Positions 52,601 through 63,010 of a DNA stretch of 64,000 bases are shown piece by piece. The DNA is from Owenia fusiformis (Eukaryota; Annelida; Polychaeta; Sabellida; Oweniidae). Where the stretch lies: assembly GCA_903813345.2 (NCBI GenBank), contig CAIIXF020000006.1, positions 16,124,348 to 16,188,347 of the forward strand. The letters are read 5' to 3'. The notes under the pieces are model-generated. The model saw only the letters and a list, made by a program, of their open reading frames with translations, ran no database searches and was not told the origin of the DNA. Made by a program: the position numbers and the translations under genes. The stretch's first letter is position 1; the number at the start of each line of letters is the position of its first letter.

Positions 52601-55600
52601 ATAAAAGTTTTCATGCTGTTCAATTATAGGACTTAACTGAGCAGGAAAGGATGCGACAGCAAGATATCAACGATCTAATAACACTAGAGCGAGAGTTTGT
52701 GATGTCAATGCAGCATGGTATCCAACGATTTTCCAGACCTTTACGGCATCGTTTAATCTCCCCACACGAACACGCAACACTCTTTCAAAACATTGAAAAG
52801 GTAAACGATTTTTCATTGGTGAAACCTAATGAACTTGTCTATCCTCATACTTGTACTGAACATTCAAAATCATATATATGTACAAACGTAAGAAAATCAA
52901 GTGAGTTTTATAGAAGAATGTTTTTTTAATTATAAACTATAGTTGTGAGCTCAAAGTTTACCTTTAATTTGAGGGCAATGTCTATAGTTTGAAACCAGAG
53001 AAGGATTAAGTGTTTTTAGTAACAAATGTCTGAAACCTGAATTCCTACTGATGTCATTGTGACATCACAATATTACTTTGAGAGACATTTATGAAATGTC
53101 AGATGATGCTTTTGTTTATTTTTGAACTGAGTTTAAACAGAGTTAGAGTTTATAAGATCCCACTCTGAGGATTGCTAGATATTTACTCTCGTGGAAAATA
53201 TCCCAATTAAAGGAACAGTATTTTGGTTATTTTGGAACAGGTTGGCTGCTAATGGAGTATAGGGCTCACTGTTACATCTCCTCCCCGATTCATAGATTTT
53301 TGAATGTTTTCTTTTAACTTCAAACTCAGGCTAGTTTGTGGCTTCATTATAGCATTATCTTTGTTTTCTGACTATTCTTAAGGGTTATTGATTCATTTTG
53401 CATATGATTTCTGATCTAAAGCCTCATTAATTATGCAATTTCTAAGGGAATATTGGAAAATGCTATCATTTAATAACTATGTAACCTAGCTTTTGACTTA
53501 ACCATTTCAACAGTTTTAATTTGAGGTTTTCAAGAAATTTTCTACTTTTCTGAAAGAATGTCTGAATATTTATTTTAAGTCAATAATCGCTTTTCCAATC
53601 ATTTATGTGAAATGAGTACATATAGCACGATCACAATATTTTTTCTAAATTACTATAGGAATAGAGGTCATTGCCAAGATTCTTGATATTTTGCCGATAT
53701 TAACTGGATTGGTTATCTCTATTTGCCCTTGTTGCAGTTTCAAAATATCTCGCAAATCGGATATTGGAATATTTTTTCCATTTTCTTAATGTCACGGTAT
53801 AAATTGCTTTGTAGAATAGATGTCATTTAAGTTGAGCAAGATCCATATTTGTCATCAAACTGTATATTACACTTCACATCGTAGACATGCTAATTTAGTT
53901 TTAAAGGGATAATTTGAAAGAATCTGTACAATTTATTGCTGGTTCTAATCTACCACCTTTCTGCTAATAGACCAATTTTTCTCTTAATTCTCTGGCTCAG
54001 AGATCCACTCTAATCTTAATAGTTACACGCTTGAAGCTTAATCTAATAACCCCATGATGTCAGTAGATGCCATTCAACATTTAACGTTATTCCTCCAAAT
54101 TTCACAAAAAATTGATAAGTGTCTAAATTTCAACAACTGTAGAATTGTAGAGTGTTAACTCCAATCCAGATTGCTTCATGCTAAATCCAATCTTTTGTAT
54201 CCTATTTTTCGTTCTAAAATACATTGTCAAAAATTTTACTCTTGGGTTATAATGTCTTTAGATACCATTATGGGACTCAAATGCCCACTCACTTTAATAA
54301 TCAAGGCACTTTTGCAATTATGTTTTAGGTACATTCCTTGAAATTTCCTAATATGGTGTGACGGAAACATAAATTCTCGAAACTGATACAAAAATGGGCA
54401 GTAGTGTCTAAAAGGGATTTATAGCTATTCAAAAACTTGTACAGGACTGGATATTATCACTGGCTTATCTTTTTTATTACTGTAATAAAGTTCTTCAAAA
54501 TTATTTCATAATTTTCTTTTTTGTTCACAGTTAGTGCTTATATCAGAATGTCATCTGCGGCAGCTACGAGAACAGTCAATTCTATACTCTGATGTCCCCG
54601 ACCAGACAATCGGATTTGTGGATACTGTAGGAGGAACATATGTACATAAGGTAGGTTTGAATCTATTTTTAATTAAGTTTTATTTGAAATAATGTTTTCT
54701 TAATCCTTTCTTCAAGTACATATCAGTATTTTTTTTAACTTCTGTGATGTTTATGTGAACTTGGTAGACTTTTCATAGGGAATCTGTTTTGATTTTTAAC
54801 TCTAGCGTCGTTCTACACCATTCTCCCATAATCCTTAGCTATATCTTATGTCTTGATGGCCTTCATTTTCTCGCGTAGTTACATTGCTTATCTAACTTGT
54901 TTGAGTTCAGTGTAGAGACATAAGAACTCCCGCTAATGTGGAGTATTTGTTTGTGTATGCCTCAGGATAAAATCAATATCCAACCCTCTAAAGGATAACT
55001 CAAACTTTGCGCTTTAACCTAGAAAAATATTCTTCATCAATCATGTACTAAAATTAAAATTGAAGAAATCAAAAAATGTGGAATGAGAATGATACACAGG
55101 TATCACTCTTTAAATTCTGTGGAAATGTACTTCTTTTTAAAACAAATACAGTTTTTGGTGCATGACAATAATTGATATTTTAGTTTTGGGAGTCCAAGAC
55201 TGGAATGACATTCAATTGACACAGTGTCATTTATCTTATATCGAGATGTTTTTATAACTAAATTATATATTGGGGGACTTCCGTTTGTTATGATTGCATC
55301 AAAATGTATGGTATCACGTTTGTTGACAGAGCATTCCTCATTATTATACTTGTTCATGATTTATTCTAATGTTATGTATATGTATTCCAATAGATCCAGG
55401 TCTTATGTGATGCATATGAGATCTACAGTCGAGGATTGCGGAGGGCCGAATCACTCCTCGCAGATTTGAAAAAATACAATGAGTTCAACACATTTCTGCA
55501 GGTGAGATATTTTCTTGAATATTTTTTCTCAGTTTTTAAAATTAATCGATGGTAAATGGAATAGTTTTGTTCAATTATAGCACAGATGCACTGGACTAAA

Positions 55601-57384
55601 AGAGTTTCATTCTATTTTGTACTTAATTAGCCAACTTTGTAAATTTCTCATTTCATTATTTTGTCAATATTTGAAGTATGTATATAAAGTGTAGGACTTT
55701 TCAGAACATTAATGATTAAAATTGAATTATTTGATTAAATTTTCCTTTTTCATTTTCTTATAGGAACAAGATTCCTTCAACCAGAAGCTGATGCTTGAGG
55801 ATTTTATACGACAGCCAATCTTATTTATTCGTCAATTCTACCGCCAAATCAACGTGATAGCCTCCAGCACTGCTGAGCTGCATTACGATTTCATTGACTT
55901 AGACAATGTAGTACAAGGTAAGAATTTTGAATTTTTCATTGATTTACGTTTCTTATATCCAAAAAAGGTGATGATAAAATTTTATATTAAATTACTTCCT
56001 TTCAGATTCGTTGTCAAAATAAGAAATGTGTTGCCATGTTGACTATTAGTGGCAATTAGCCAAATTATCAGTATTTTTTCGTTTATGTCTATTTTTAACA
56101 AGTAATATTACTCACTATAAACAACAAAACACAAACCTTAATAGTTTAGCTTTTATTTCCCTTGGGAACATCTAATTCAACTTTGATTTATTTTGAATTA
56201 TAGCCATGGAGCAAACCTGCCAAATTATCCACGAACATTTAACATTGCGGCCAAGTAGTACAAGCGGAGGATCAACGGGGTCACTCAGCCAAGGACAGAT
56301 GTCACAGGAAAATACTGGGGATTCTGGGAGTTCAAGGTCACCGCCCGAAGCTCCCTGTCCATCAAGAACGTCTACTCAGTCAATCCAATCTACATCGTCA
56401 TTGGATTCAGATGTGTTGGACATACAATCCAAACTTATCTTTTCGTCATCTGTACCTGTAAGTATAATGATATATATAGATAATTAATTGAATAAATATG
56501 ATTAATAATTCATAAATTTGGTATCAATGCTTATCCAGCTTTACCCATTTAGTAGGATATTAGGCTTCAGAATAACTGATTTTAATCTTAATTACAATCA
56601 TTCACATCTTCAACTTGGTTTCAGACTCTTAAAATCTAACATCATTTTATTAAAAGATAAACATGTTATTTATTATATTCAAACCTTCATTCATTTTATT
56701 AAACCCATCATTAAGCACATTTAAGGATATGTAAGTGTGCCTACAAATCATCAATAATTACATTACATGTACCATCAGTGAACCCTGCTATAATGATTCT
56801 TTATCTATTTAAAGGCATTCACTTTGTCCACTCCTGGAAGACATTTGATATACTCTGGTGACCTCCTATACACTGAAAACAGAAAGTGGATCAAGCTTAA
56901 TGTTCTACTATTCAGCGACTTGATTCTCCTGACAAAAATGCAACAAGATGGCCGCTACGCTGTGATAGACGAACCATTGAATTTACATGAGGTTCGAGAG
57001 ATGGATTTCGATTGTGAACATCGTAAGTGAAATCTTATACAGAAGATTAAAGATGTGACTAAAAGGAATATCTTTCTTTATTTTACATTTCTGAATATAA
57101 TATGATTTAATGCAATATAATTATTTTACTTAATGCGTAAAATTATGTTTTATACTTATGTTTTCATTTTTATATTTTCAGCTGCCGAATTTGAATTGGT
57201 ATCAGAACGAGGCAGTCACGATTATTACCTAAACTGGAATGCACGCGTCGTGACATTACGTGCACCAACAACTGAACAGAAATGTACGTGGAAGAGTCTA
57301 TTATCGCAAAGAATCTCCACTTCTTGTCGCTCAATCCCACATGAGTTGTCCACTGAACGGGTAGGCCAGCTCGCAATATTGTGA
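34322..57384 (+). CDS. RGS3-like C2-PDZ protein with RhoGEF (DH-PH) module, isoform B, 837 aa, 17 exons
   Basis: Exons: 34322-34640, 36748-36798, 39034-39187, 39661-39729, 42759-42819, 43581-43689, 46187-46242, 50215-50296, 51704-51809, 52106-52394, 52630-52800, 54531-54650, 55394-55501, 55764-55917, 56204-56457, 56815-57022 and 57182-57384. All are GT..AG and in phase, totalling 2514 nt with a TGA stop. Order: Ser-rich N-terminus (1-106), C2 (about 107-245), PDZ (about 266-350), linker, DH (about 436-640), Ser-rich insert (about 641-695), PH (about 702-820). By family knowledge, DH-PH proteins load GTP onto Rho GTPases, while C2 and PDZ domains give membrane or partner binding. The C2 and PDZ parts resemble vertebrate RGS3, but no RGS domain is found. 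Likely cytosolic and membrane-associated. Confidence 0.85.
36748..43689 (+). CDS. C2 domain exons (five)
   Basis: The exons are 36748-36798, 39034-39187, 39661-39729, 42759-42819 and 43581-43689. The product runs from GQLKLSVYMNCGLLTIH through NPVYDEKFSFELLDGDKKK and FLGCMSFGLKHLLATS to ITGWYYLLTEDIGRKKHL. The GQL.LS start, the LGCMSFG.K.LL segment and the .GWYYLL.E..GR.KHL close are shared with RGS3 as I recall it. The second calcium loop has His-Arg-Asp and Arg-Ser-Glu where classical C2 domains carry several Asp residues, so calcium binding is probably weak or absent (inference). Confidence 0.85.
40885..41119 (+). CDS. Alternative first coding exon C (would skip the C2 domain)
   Basis: It lies inside the intron between the third and fourth C2 exons. 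A TAA stands directly before the ATG at 40885, in frame. It runs 78 codons plus one base to a good donor, 'agagaag|gtatgt'. The peptide is MMYYSEKSLREFPIDIQCTI onward and ends KVHTPSRE. Its phase (1) does not fit the next C2 exon but does fit the exon at 46187, giving a 661-residue PDZ-DH-PH form without C2. No domain is recognised in the exon itself. Transcript support is lacking. Confidence 0.4.
46187..52150 (+). CDS. PDZ domain exons and start of linker
   Basis: The exons at 46187-46242, 50215-50296, 51704-51809 and the start of 52106-52394 encode the PDZ fold. Its first strand is SITLVIGRGRKGYGFTVLG, with KGYGF as the carboxylate-binding GLGF-type loop. Next comes the A-H-K-Q-G-L-E-K-G-D-C-L-V-R-I-N-G turn, then the helix SAESIVRIIR and the last strand QIVLDVQ. 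The helix alpha-B position that sets ligand class holds Ser/Ala rather than His, so ligand class is not obvious. RGS3 has a PDZ domain in the same place after C2. Confidence 0.85.
46320..46460. repeat. Intronic copy of the 'gaggtgttcact' repeat family
   Basis: 'gaggtgttcacttttacagaggtg', written here as 'gaggtgttcact' plus 'tttacagaggtg', is followed by two direct copies of 'agaggttttcacttggt'. Similar phrases occur at 62650-63005 and 100-225. It lies in the intron after the exon at 46187. The open frames crossing it are artefacts. Confidence 0.55.
47495..47640. repeat. Minisatellite, unit about 22 bp ('tattctcttgcatcactata')
   Basis: Five to six imperfect copies of a unit with core 'tattctcttgcatcacta' lie in tandem in the intron between 46242 and 50215. 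The two central copies are almost identical. The rest of this 4-kb intron contains nothing else I can name. Confidence 0.7.
52106..52394 (+). CDS. Exon joining PDZ to DH (charged, probably disordered linker)
   Basis: This is the largest internal exon (289 bases). It finishes the PDZ and adds about 80 residues of linker, including the serine motif RRTQSEPNLE. That motif resembles the R-x-x-S-x-x-L/P type targeted by basophilic kinases and bound by 14-3-3 proteins (inference). It ends in phase 0 at 'ccag|gttggt', a weaker donor that the downstream frame nevertheless requires. Confidence 0.75.
52630..56260 (+). CDS. DH (RhoGEF) domain exons
   Basis: The exons at 52630-52800, 54531-54650, 55394-55501, 55764-55917 and the start of 56204-56457 encode about 200 residues. 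The first conserved region is typical: INDLITLEREFVMSMQHGI, then FSRPLRHRLISPHEHATLF and NIEKLVLISECHLRQLRE. A second, helical part reads YEIYSRGLRRAESLLADL. In the third conserved region the usual P-[VI]-Q-R-I..Y.LLL reads P-I-L-F-I-R-Q-F-Y-R-Q-I here, so the Gln-Arg pair is lost. The overall fold seems kept, but catalytic strength cannot be assumed. Confidence 0.8.
56204..56457 (+). CDS. Exon with last DH helix and Ser-rich DH-PH insert
   Basis: The exon opens with the closing DH helix (AMEQTCQIIHEHL) and then encodes about 60 residues dominated by Ser, Thr, Gly, Gln and Pro. Most DH-PH proteins have the PH domain following almost at once, so this insert should separate the two domains. It may be a regulatory, phosphorylated segment. 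Phases are 1 in and 0 out. Confidence 0.75.
56815..57384 (+). CDS. PH domain exons and C-terminus
   Basis: The exons at 56815-57022 and 57182-57384 encode GRHLIYSGDLLYTENRKWIK, LNVLLFSDLILLTK and a second half ending in TTEQKCTWKSLLSQRI. The LIY.GDL and LLFSDLILLTK strands, and the Trp in the C-terminal helix (TWKSLL), are PH hallmarks. Fourteen residues after the helix comes Thr-Glu-Arg, followed by a 'gaacgg|gtaggc' that could act as an alternative donor. Read straight through, the protein ends VGQLAIL-stop. Confidence 0.85.
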
Positions 57385-59300
57385 TGTAACCCTACTGCAG
57401 ATGACATAGTGATCACATGATCTTGTGTACATCTAATGAACATTTTCGATTAAATGTCATTCTGGTTTATTTCATGTAACATCATGTGATCACTGTGCTA
57501 TTTAAAGGAGGTTTACATGTAATATGATGTCATAGTATTGTGATGTCAGATGTCAGTGCATTTTGATGTCATGTATCAGTTCAGTGTTAGTCAACATAGA
57601 ATGAACATTGTTGCAATAAAAGTTGCCATAATACCTCTGCCCCAAAAAGTGGGCACCAAAACTTTGAATCTGCATATTTATTCTATTATATGTGTATATA
57701 AGTATATATGTACAAAGCTCTATTTTAATTGTATATAATTTGTACATATAATGCGAACTAATGACTGCCCAAATATGCAAACGGCCTTGTATCTCTCACA
57801 ATTGTATTGAAAATGTATATAGAATTAATTCTTTTGTTATATGAAAATATTTCATATTCCTATCAAAAGATGGCTGTAGTGTAGAAAAAATGATGTTATT
57901 CTAGAATGGAATTGTTGTTAACAAATTGAATGAAAGGTGATTGATTTAGAAATTAGGATTTGATACCTACGATAGTAAAATAACATGTCTGTAGGCGCCA
58001 CATTGGGTTGTACTTTTAGCTGATGGCTGATAGATATTACGACTTCAAGGAGGCTTTATTGTGCCTTTTTAAAATAACTTCCCAGTTGATTGCTGCAATT
58101 TATGAATTTTTTTTTTTTTGTATAAGTGTAAGAGTATTTCACATAGACTTTCAATTGGAATATTTTCAATATATATACGTTTTTAATTAATTTATGTGTG
58201 CACTTAGTGCATTTGTTTTCACCCTATGTGATGTCTTTAATTTTTGTCACACTGTGTCATGTCACATCAAATCACGTCACAAGTCACATCATTTTATGTC
58301 ATCCTTTTAGATAAGCTAACGTTAAGAACATTAATTTTGCTTTCTTTTTATTTCATTTCTAACATCAGAATTCTGGTGATATTTGTCTTCATGCAATAAA
58401 TTAGAGCTAAATATCTTTTTTATCATTAATTTACCTTATTATAGAAACCACAGTTGTAACAATATTACAGTCAGAATAAATAGGTTTATATTGATGAATA
58501 AACCGCAACTCGGACGTGCTTTTGTCAAGGAATCAATTCTTAATTGTGCCGTGTGTTTATTCAGCAATCTATAGCTAGTGTATTACATGCACAGTCTTCT
58601 GCTCAGACTCTAGAAATACTCCTGCTTTGTGTTTATACACATGGGTCAGTTACTTGTGTTTGGAGGCTGTGCGATGGACTGTATGTTTGACACATTCTCA
58701 TTGTTCACCATTGTTTATGTACTTGTTTGTGTTCATGATTTACTTTGTTATGTATTAGTACATATAGATATGTTCACTGTAGTATAAGACATTGTAGGGT
58801 TACCATTTGCAATCATTTTCAAATTTGCTGAGCCTGGGATCTTGTACTCCTCCTCATACACACAGGGTGTCCTCCCAAAACCTTCACGCAAGAATAATTA
58901 TGGCCTCTTGGTCCTTGCAGAAGTCCAAATACTTTGAAAGAATTATGTTAATTAAACGCTGATGCGCTGCTTCTCCAAGACATTGCTAACCACCCTATAG
59001 GTTCCAAAATCAATATGCATAGATCAATTTCAAAGTTTTAAAGGAAATTCCCGATCCTTCCTGTATATTCATAGTTGGATGTGAAGAGGATGATTGCTAA
59101 TGAAATTTATTGCAAATGTTGAGTCTACAGGTCATCGAAACCCTACGCTGTAGTTAGTCAAGGTAGCGTTTTAGCTGTCCTTTGGTTTATTTATTATTGT
59201 TTTTTATGTAATATATGTAAATAAATTGTACATAGTTGCATGAATCAAAATAGATAATTATTTAAACTAAACAGTTTTATTTTGTTATTTTCTCTAATTT
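57385..59300 (+). other. Probable 3' untranslated region of the RhoGEF gene
   Basis: This is AT-rich non-coding sequence. AATAAA-type signals occur near 57617, 58396, 58486 and 59220, so polyadenylation could happen at several places. A pair of inverted 14-mers, 'agtgatcacatgat' (57408) and 'atcatgtgatcact' (57481), could form a stem. A cluster of TGTCA/TGACA phrases spans about 58215-58310. No RGS-type exon was seen. Confidence 0.5.
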
Positions 59301-59510
59301 ATTTTTTTCAATGTATTTTTATTATTATTTAGAGTCATAGAAGAGTCGGGGTGCTCTCGTAGGTGGTTTTGGGTAAGGGATTCTATCAAGCCATTTGCAT
59401 GGTTTTGGTGCATTTTGATGAGATGATCCCCATGGCGAATGGCTTTACTGTCTCCCGCCCAACCTCAGCAAGACATACTAGTCTTCGATATAAATCAATC
59501 AAACATTTTT

Positions 59511-61161
59511 ATGTCCCCACCACATAGTGTGGGGCCATATTGTCGGCCTAGGCGCGTCCGTCCGTCCGTCTGTCCGTCTGTCTGTCTGTCCGTCTGTCCG
59601 TCTGTCCGTACGTCCGGCAGTTTTCTCAAAAACTGCTACAGATATCACCTTCAAATTTTCAGGGATAACTTATGAGTGCATACAGATGTGGATGAAAAAA
59701 AATTGACTCGATACCTACTTCCTGTCGGCCATTTTGAAAGCAAATGCTAAAATCCTTGTCTGCAAACTTTAAGAAAAACGGCTTCACAGTTGCTTTTAAA
59801 ACTTTAGTATCTTGTTCAGCTCACTTCATTCTAGATCTGATTAGGTTTTGGACCTGTTAGCTCAGTCATGTCAGCCATTTTGAATGTTTTAAGAAAAGTT
59901 AGCGCACGATAATTCTTCGTATCATATTGAATGGTGTTTTTCAGTTTTCATACTTAAACTATTTTGTAGCTTTATAAATAATTTCAGGTGTACTTTGTTG
60001 TAAAAGCCTATGTTATTGTTAACAGTAGTTATCTGTGATAATTTTGTAAAAAGAAATCAGCAAAAACTCATAATCACTTTTTTATTGTCGGCCATTTTGG
60101 ATTTTTCTGTCCTAAAATCTTGTCTGTAAAGTCTTGTCTACGCGTTTTCAGGTCAACCGTTTGGTAGATCAATTTCAAAATTTCAGGGATGATTCTAAGT
60201 ATGAAAATCTAGAACTGATTAGTTTTTGGGCATTCTGGGTAAATGTCAAGGCAGCCATTTTGGATTTTCCGTCCTAAAATCTTGTCTGTAAAGTCTTGTC
60301 TACGCATTTTCAGGTCAACCGTTTGGTAGATCAATTTCAAATTTTCAGGGATGATTCTCAGTATGAAAATCTAGATCTGATTAGATTTTGGGCATTCTGG
60401 GTAAATGTCAAGGCAGCCATTTTGGATTTTCCGTCCTAAAATCTTGTCTGTAAAGTCTTGTCTACGCATTTCCAGGTGAACCATTTGGTAGATCAATTTG
60501 AAATTTTCAGGGATGATTCTCAGTATGAAAATCTAGATCTGATTAGTTTTTTGGCATTCTGGATAAATGTCAAGGCAGCCATTTTGGATTTTCCGTCTTA
60601 AAATCTTGCCCATAAAGTCTTGTCTACGCGTTTTTAGGTGAACCGTTTTGTAGATCAATTTCAAATTTTCAGGGATGATTCTTAGTATGAAAATCTAGAT
60701 CTGATTAGTTTTTTGGCATTCTGGATAAATGTCAAGGCAGCCATTTTGGATTTTCCGTCTTAAAATCTTGCCCATAAAGTCTTGTCTACGCGTTTTTAGG
60801 TGAACAGTTTTGTAGATCAATTTCAAATTTTCAGGGATGATTCTTAGTATGAAAATCTAGATCTGATTAGTTTTTGGGCATTCTGGATAAATGTCAAGGC
60901 AGCCATTTTGGATTTTCTGTCCTCAAATCTTGTCTGTAAAGTCTTGTTTACATGTTTTCTGGTTAACTGTGTGACCGATCAATTTGAAATTTTCAGGGGT
61001 GGTTCTTAGTATGAAAATCTAGAACTGACTAATTTTTTGGCATTCTGGGTAAATTTTAAGGTGGCCATTTTGGATTTTCCGTCCTCAAATTGTGTCGGTA
61101 AAGTCTTGTCTACTCATTTTTAGGATAACCATTTGACGGGATCACCCATAGGTGGGGACAT
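59511..61161. mobile_element. Inverted-end element with (GTCC)n and about six 162-bp tandem units, 1.65 kb
   Basis: The element opens 'atgtccccacc' and closes with the exact inverse 'ggtggggacat'. Right after the left end a (GTCCGTCT)n array runs from about 59555 to 59617. The interior, from about 60085 to 61130, is a tandem array with a period near 162 bases. Each unit has 'ggcagccattttggatttt', 'aaatcttgtctgtaaagtct', 'tctacgc.tttt.aggt' and 'tcagggatgattct'. The phrase 'tctacgc' or its variants begins near 60136, 60298, 60461, 60624 and 60786. No transposase is encoded. Confidence 0.8.
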
Positions 61162-62220
61162 TTTGTACACATTTGTGTTCTTGTTATTATATTGCAAGTT
61201 AGTCTCCTTAATATGCAAAAATAAATAATAATAATGGTGTATTAAATAATCAAAATTCTGAGCCCCTCACTCCTCAAATTAACTCTTACTAGATAAATGT
61301 TAAATTATCACTACTTTGTATCACCCATTAATATAAGTTTACACATGATGTTTGCAAACTCTTTCCTCCAAACCAATCAAATCTTAGTTTACATATAATG
61401 TTTACACAATCTTTCCTCTGAACCAATCAAACCTTACATACATTTTGGGGGTGTGAGTTTATCATCACTACTGACTTGTATGATCTCATGCATTACCAAA
61501 CAAATCTTGCGCTACAAAACTCAGTGTGCAGCTGATCATTTGTGAATATGAGAAAAATCCAAACAATGCACAACTCATGAAAAAGGAACGGAAATGACAA
61601 TTCAGTAGTAGAATATGTAGATTGGGGAGAAATTCTAAAGATATTGTTAATAATGAGATCAATGTATCAATGTATAATTCTCCCTATTCATTTTACTCTT
61701 TTCTATATGGGGGATGGAATGTATATACCTGTAACAGAGGTACTAGTTTGGACCTGATCATACTGTTAACTCGTGGTATCATCGGCCGATGGAGGGGCCT
61801 CATTTTTATGTTACCAGGACATTTTTTAAAGTCTCCAACTTTTTTGTGGACTGTGTTCAGCGGTCAGTGTTTGGTGGCATCCAGTGTCTGTAAAAAATGG
61901 CAGGTTGTGACATTTTGCATGTTAATGTCTTGTCTAAGGCAATGTAGCCCTTTGGTAAATATATTATACTTTGAGCTAACTGACAAGATCTGGTTGGTTG
62001 CCGTGTGTAATCACCAAGAGTCTATTTACAAACTCCATTATGACACTCTAGTAACCCAGAATCGATATCATAGTAACAGAGATAATGTGAAATAATTATA
62101 GTACTTTTCACTTTGATGAAGCTTATGTAAAGTTCTACATTGATAAGATGACACAGTATGTTGCTTTACCACTTAAAACTGACTATGCTTTGATATGGAG
62201 GATTCAACATCTTGGAAAGC
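61162..62220. other. Intergenic, no supported gene
   Basis: AT-rich sequence. A 157-codon plus-strand frame at 61622-62095 is the longest open stretch outside the genes described. It has no recognised domain, no splice context and irregular composition, so it is left unannotated. Confidence 0.4.
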
Positions 62221-62433
62221 TCCTATATATGTATGTATTACATACCTAGCGAAGCATTTGTATGGAAGTCAATGGGAAAGTTAGCGAGCTATATCCACCG
62301 ATATTGCCCGATTACCCCGATATAGCCCGCTTACCTCGTTTTGATATTAGATTTCTTTAATAACCATGATAATATCATGACGTCACGTCATTGATACAAA
62401 GTAACCATGGGAACAAAGGCATGTAATACATCA

Positions 62434-62545
62434 GTTATGTCACTATGACGTGAAATATGCCTTCGTTCTTGCCCAAATATAGAGCCTCCCAAGGTCGGCC
62501 TATATTGGGAGAACTCAGGCATATTTCACGTCATAGTGACATAAC
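62434..62545. repeat. Hairpin element with 29-bp perfect arms
   Basis: 'gttatgtcactatgacgtga' continued by 'aatatgcct' is mirrored exactly 112 bases later. Inner segments also pair ('cccaaatatag' with 'ctatattggg'), so almost the whole unit is self-complementary. The arms hold TGACGT-type CRE-like half sites. It is probably a small MITE and is non-coding. Confidence 0.8.
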
Positions 62546-62647
62546 CTCTAAATATATAATGACTGTACTATGCTATTTGGACTGTTCGAAGCGTTCATAT
62601 GGAGATATTGATATTGAGAGTGTTCACAATCATAGGTTTTCACATTT

Positions 62648-63010
62648 ACAGTACAGTAAAACTTGTGTATAGTGAACATTTTTTTGCCAAGAAAAAATGT
62701 TCACTGTAGGTAGGTGTTCACTAGAGAGAGGGTAATTTATACAGAAGTCAGTGGACTATGTGCGTAGGAAGGGTGTCCACTAGGGACAGGTGTTCACTAG
62801 AGAGAGGTGTTCACTAACACAGGTTTTACTGTATAACCAGTCTCAGCAGAACACATTTGGCACCTCTAAAAGGTGTTCCAATTGGGAGGTGTTCTTCATA
62901 TAGAGGTTCATTTAACATTTAGTCAGTTGTTTTTGGGACTCTGAAAGTGTTCCACTAACAGAGGTGTGCCACTTCTAGAGGTGTTTCACTTTACAGGTTT
63001 CACTGTAATT
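62648..63010. repeat. 'gtgttcact' repeat block with inverted 'acagtaaaac..' ends
   Basis: The left part begins 'acagtaaaacttgtgtatag'. An inverted partner, 'aacacaggttttactgt', lies near 62816-62832. Between and after them are many copies of 'aggtgttcactagagagagg' or variants, up to 'ctttacaggtttcactgta' near 63005. The same phrases occur at 100-225 and 46320-46460, which defines a family. Confidence 0.65.

Noticed and set aside
61622-62095. 157-residue plus-strand open frame
   Set aside because: No domain, no splice partner, irregular composition, and it sits among repeats. Probably chance.
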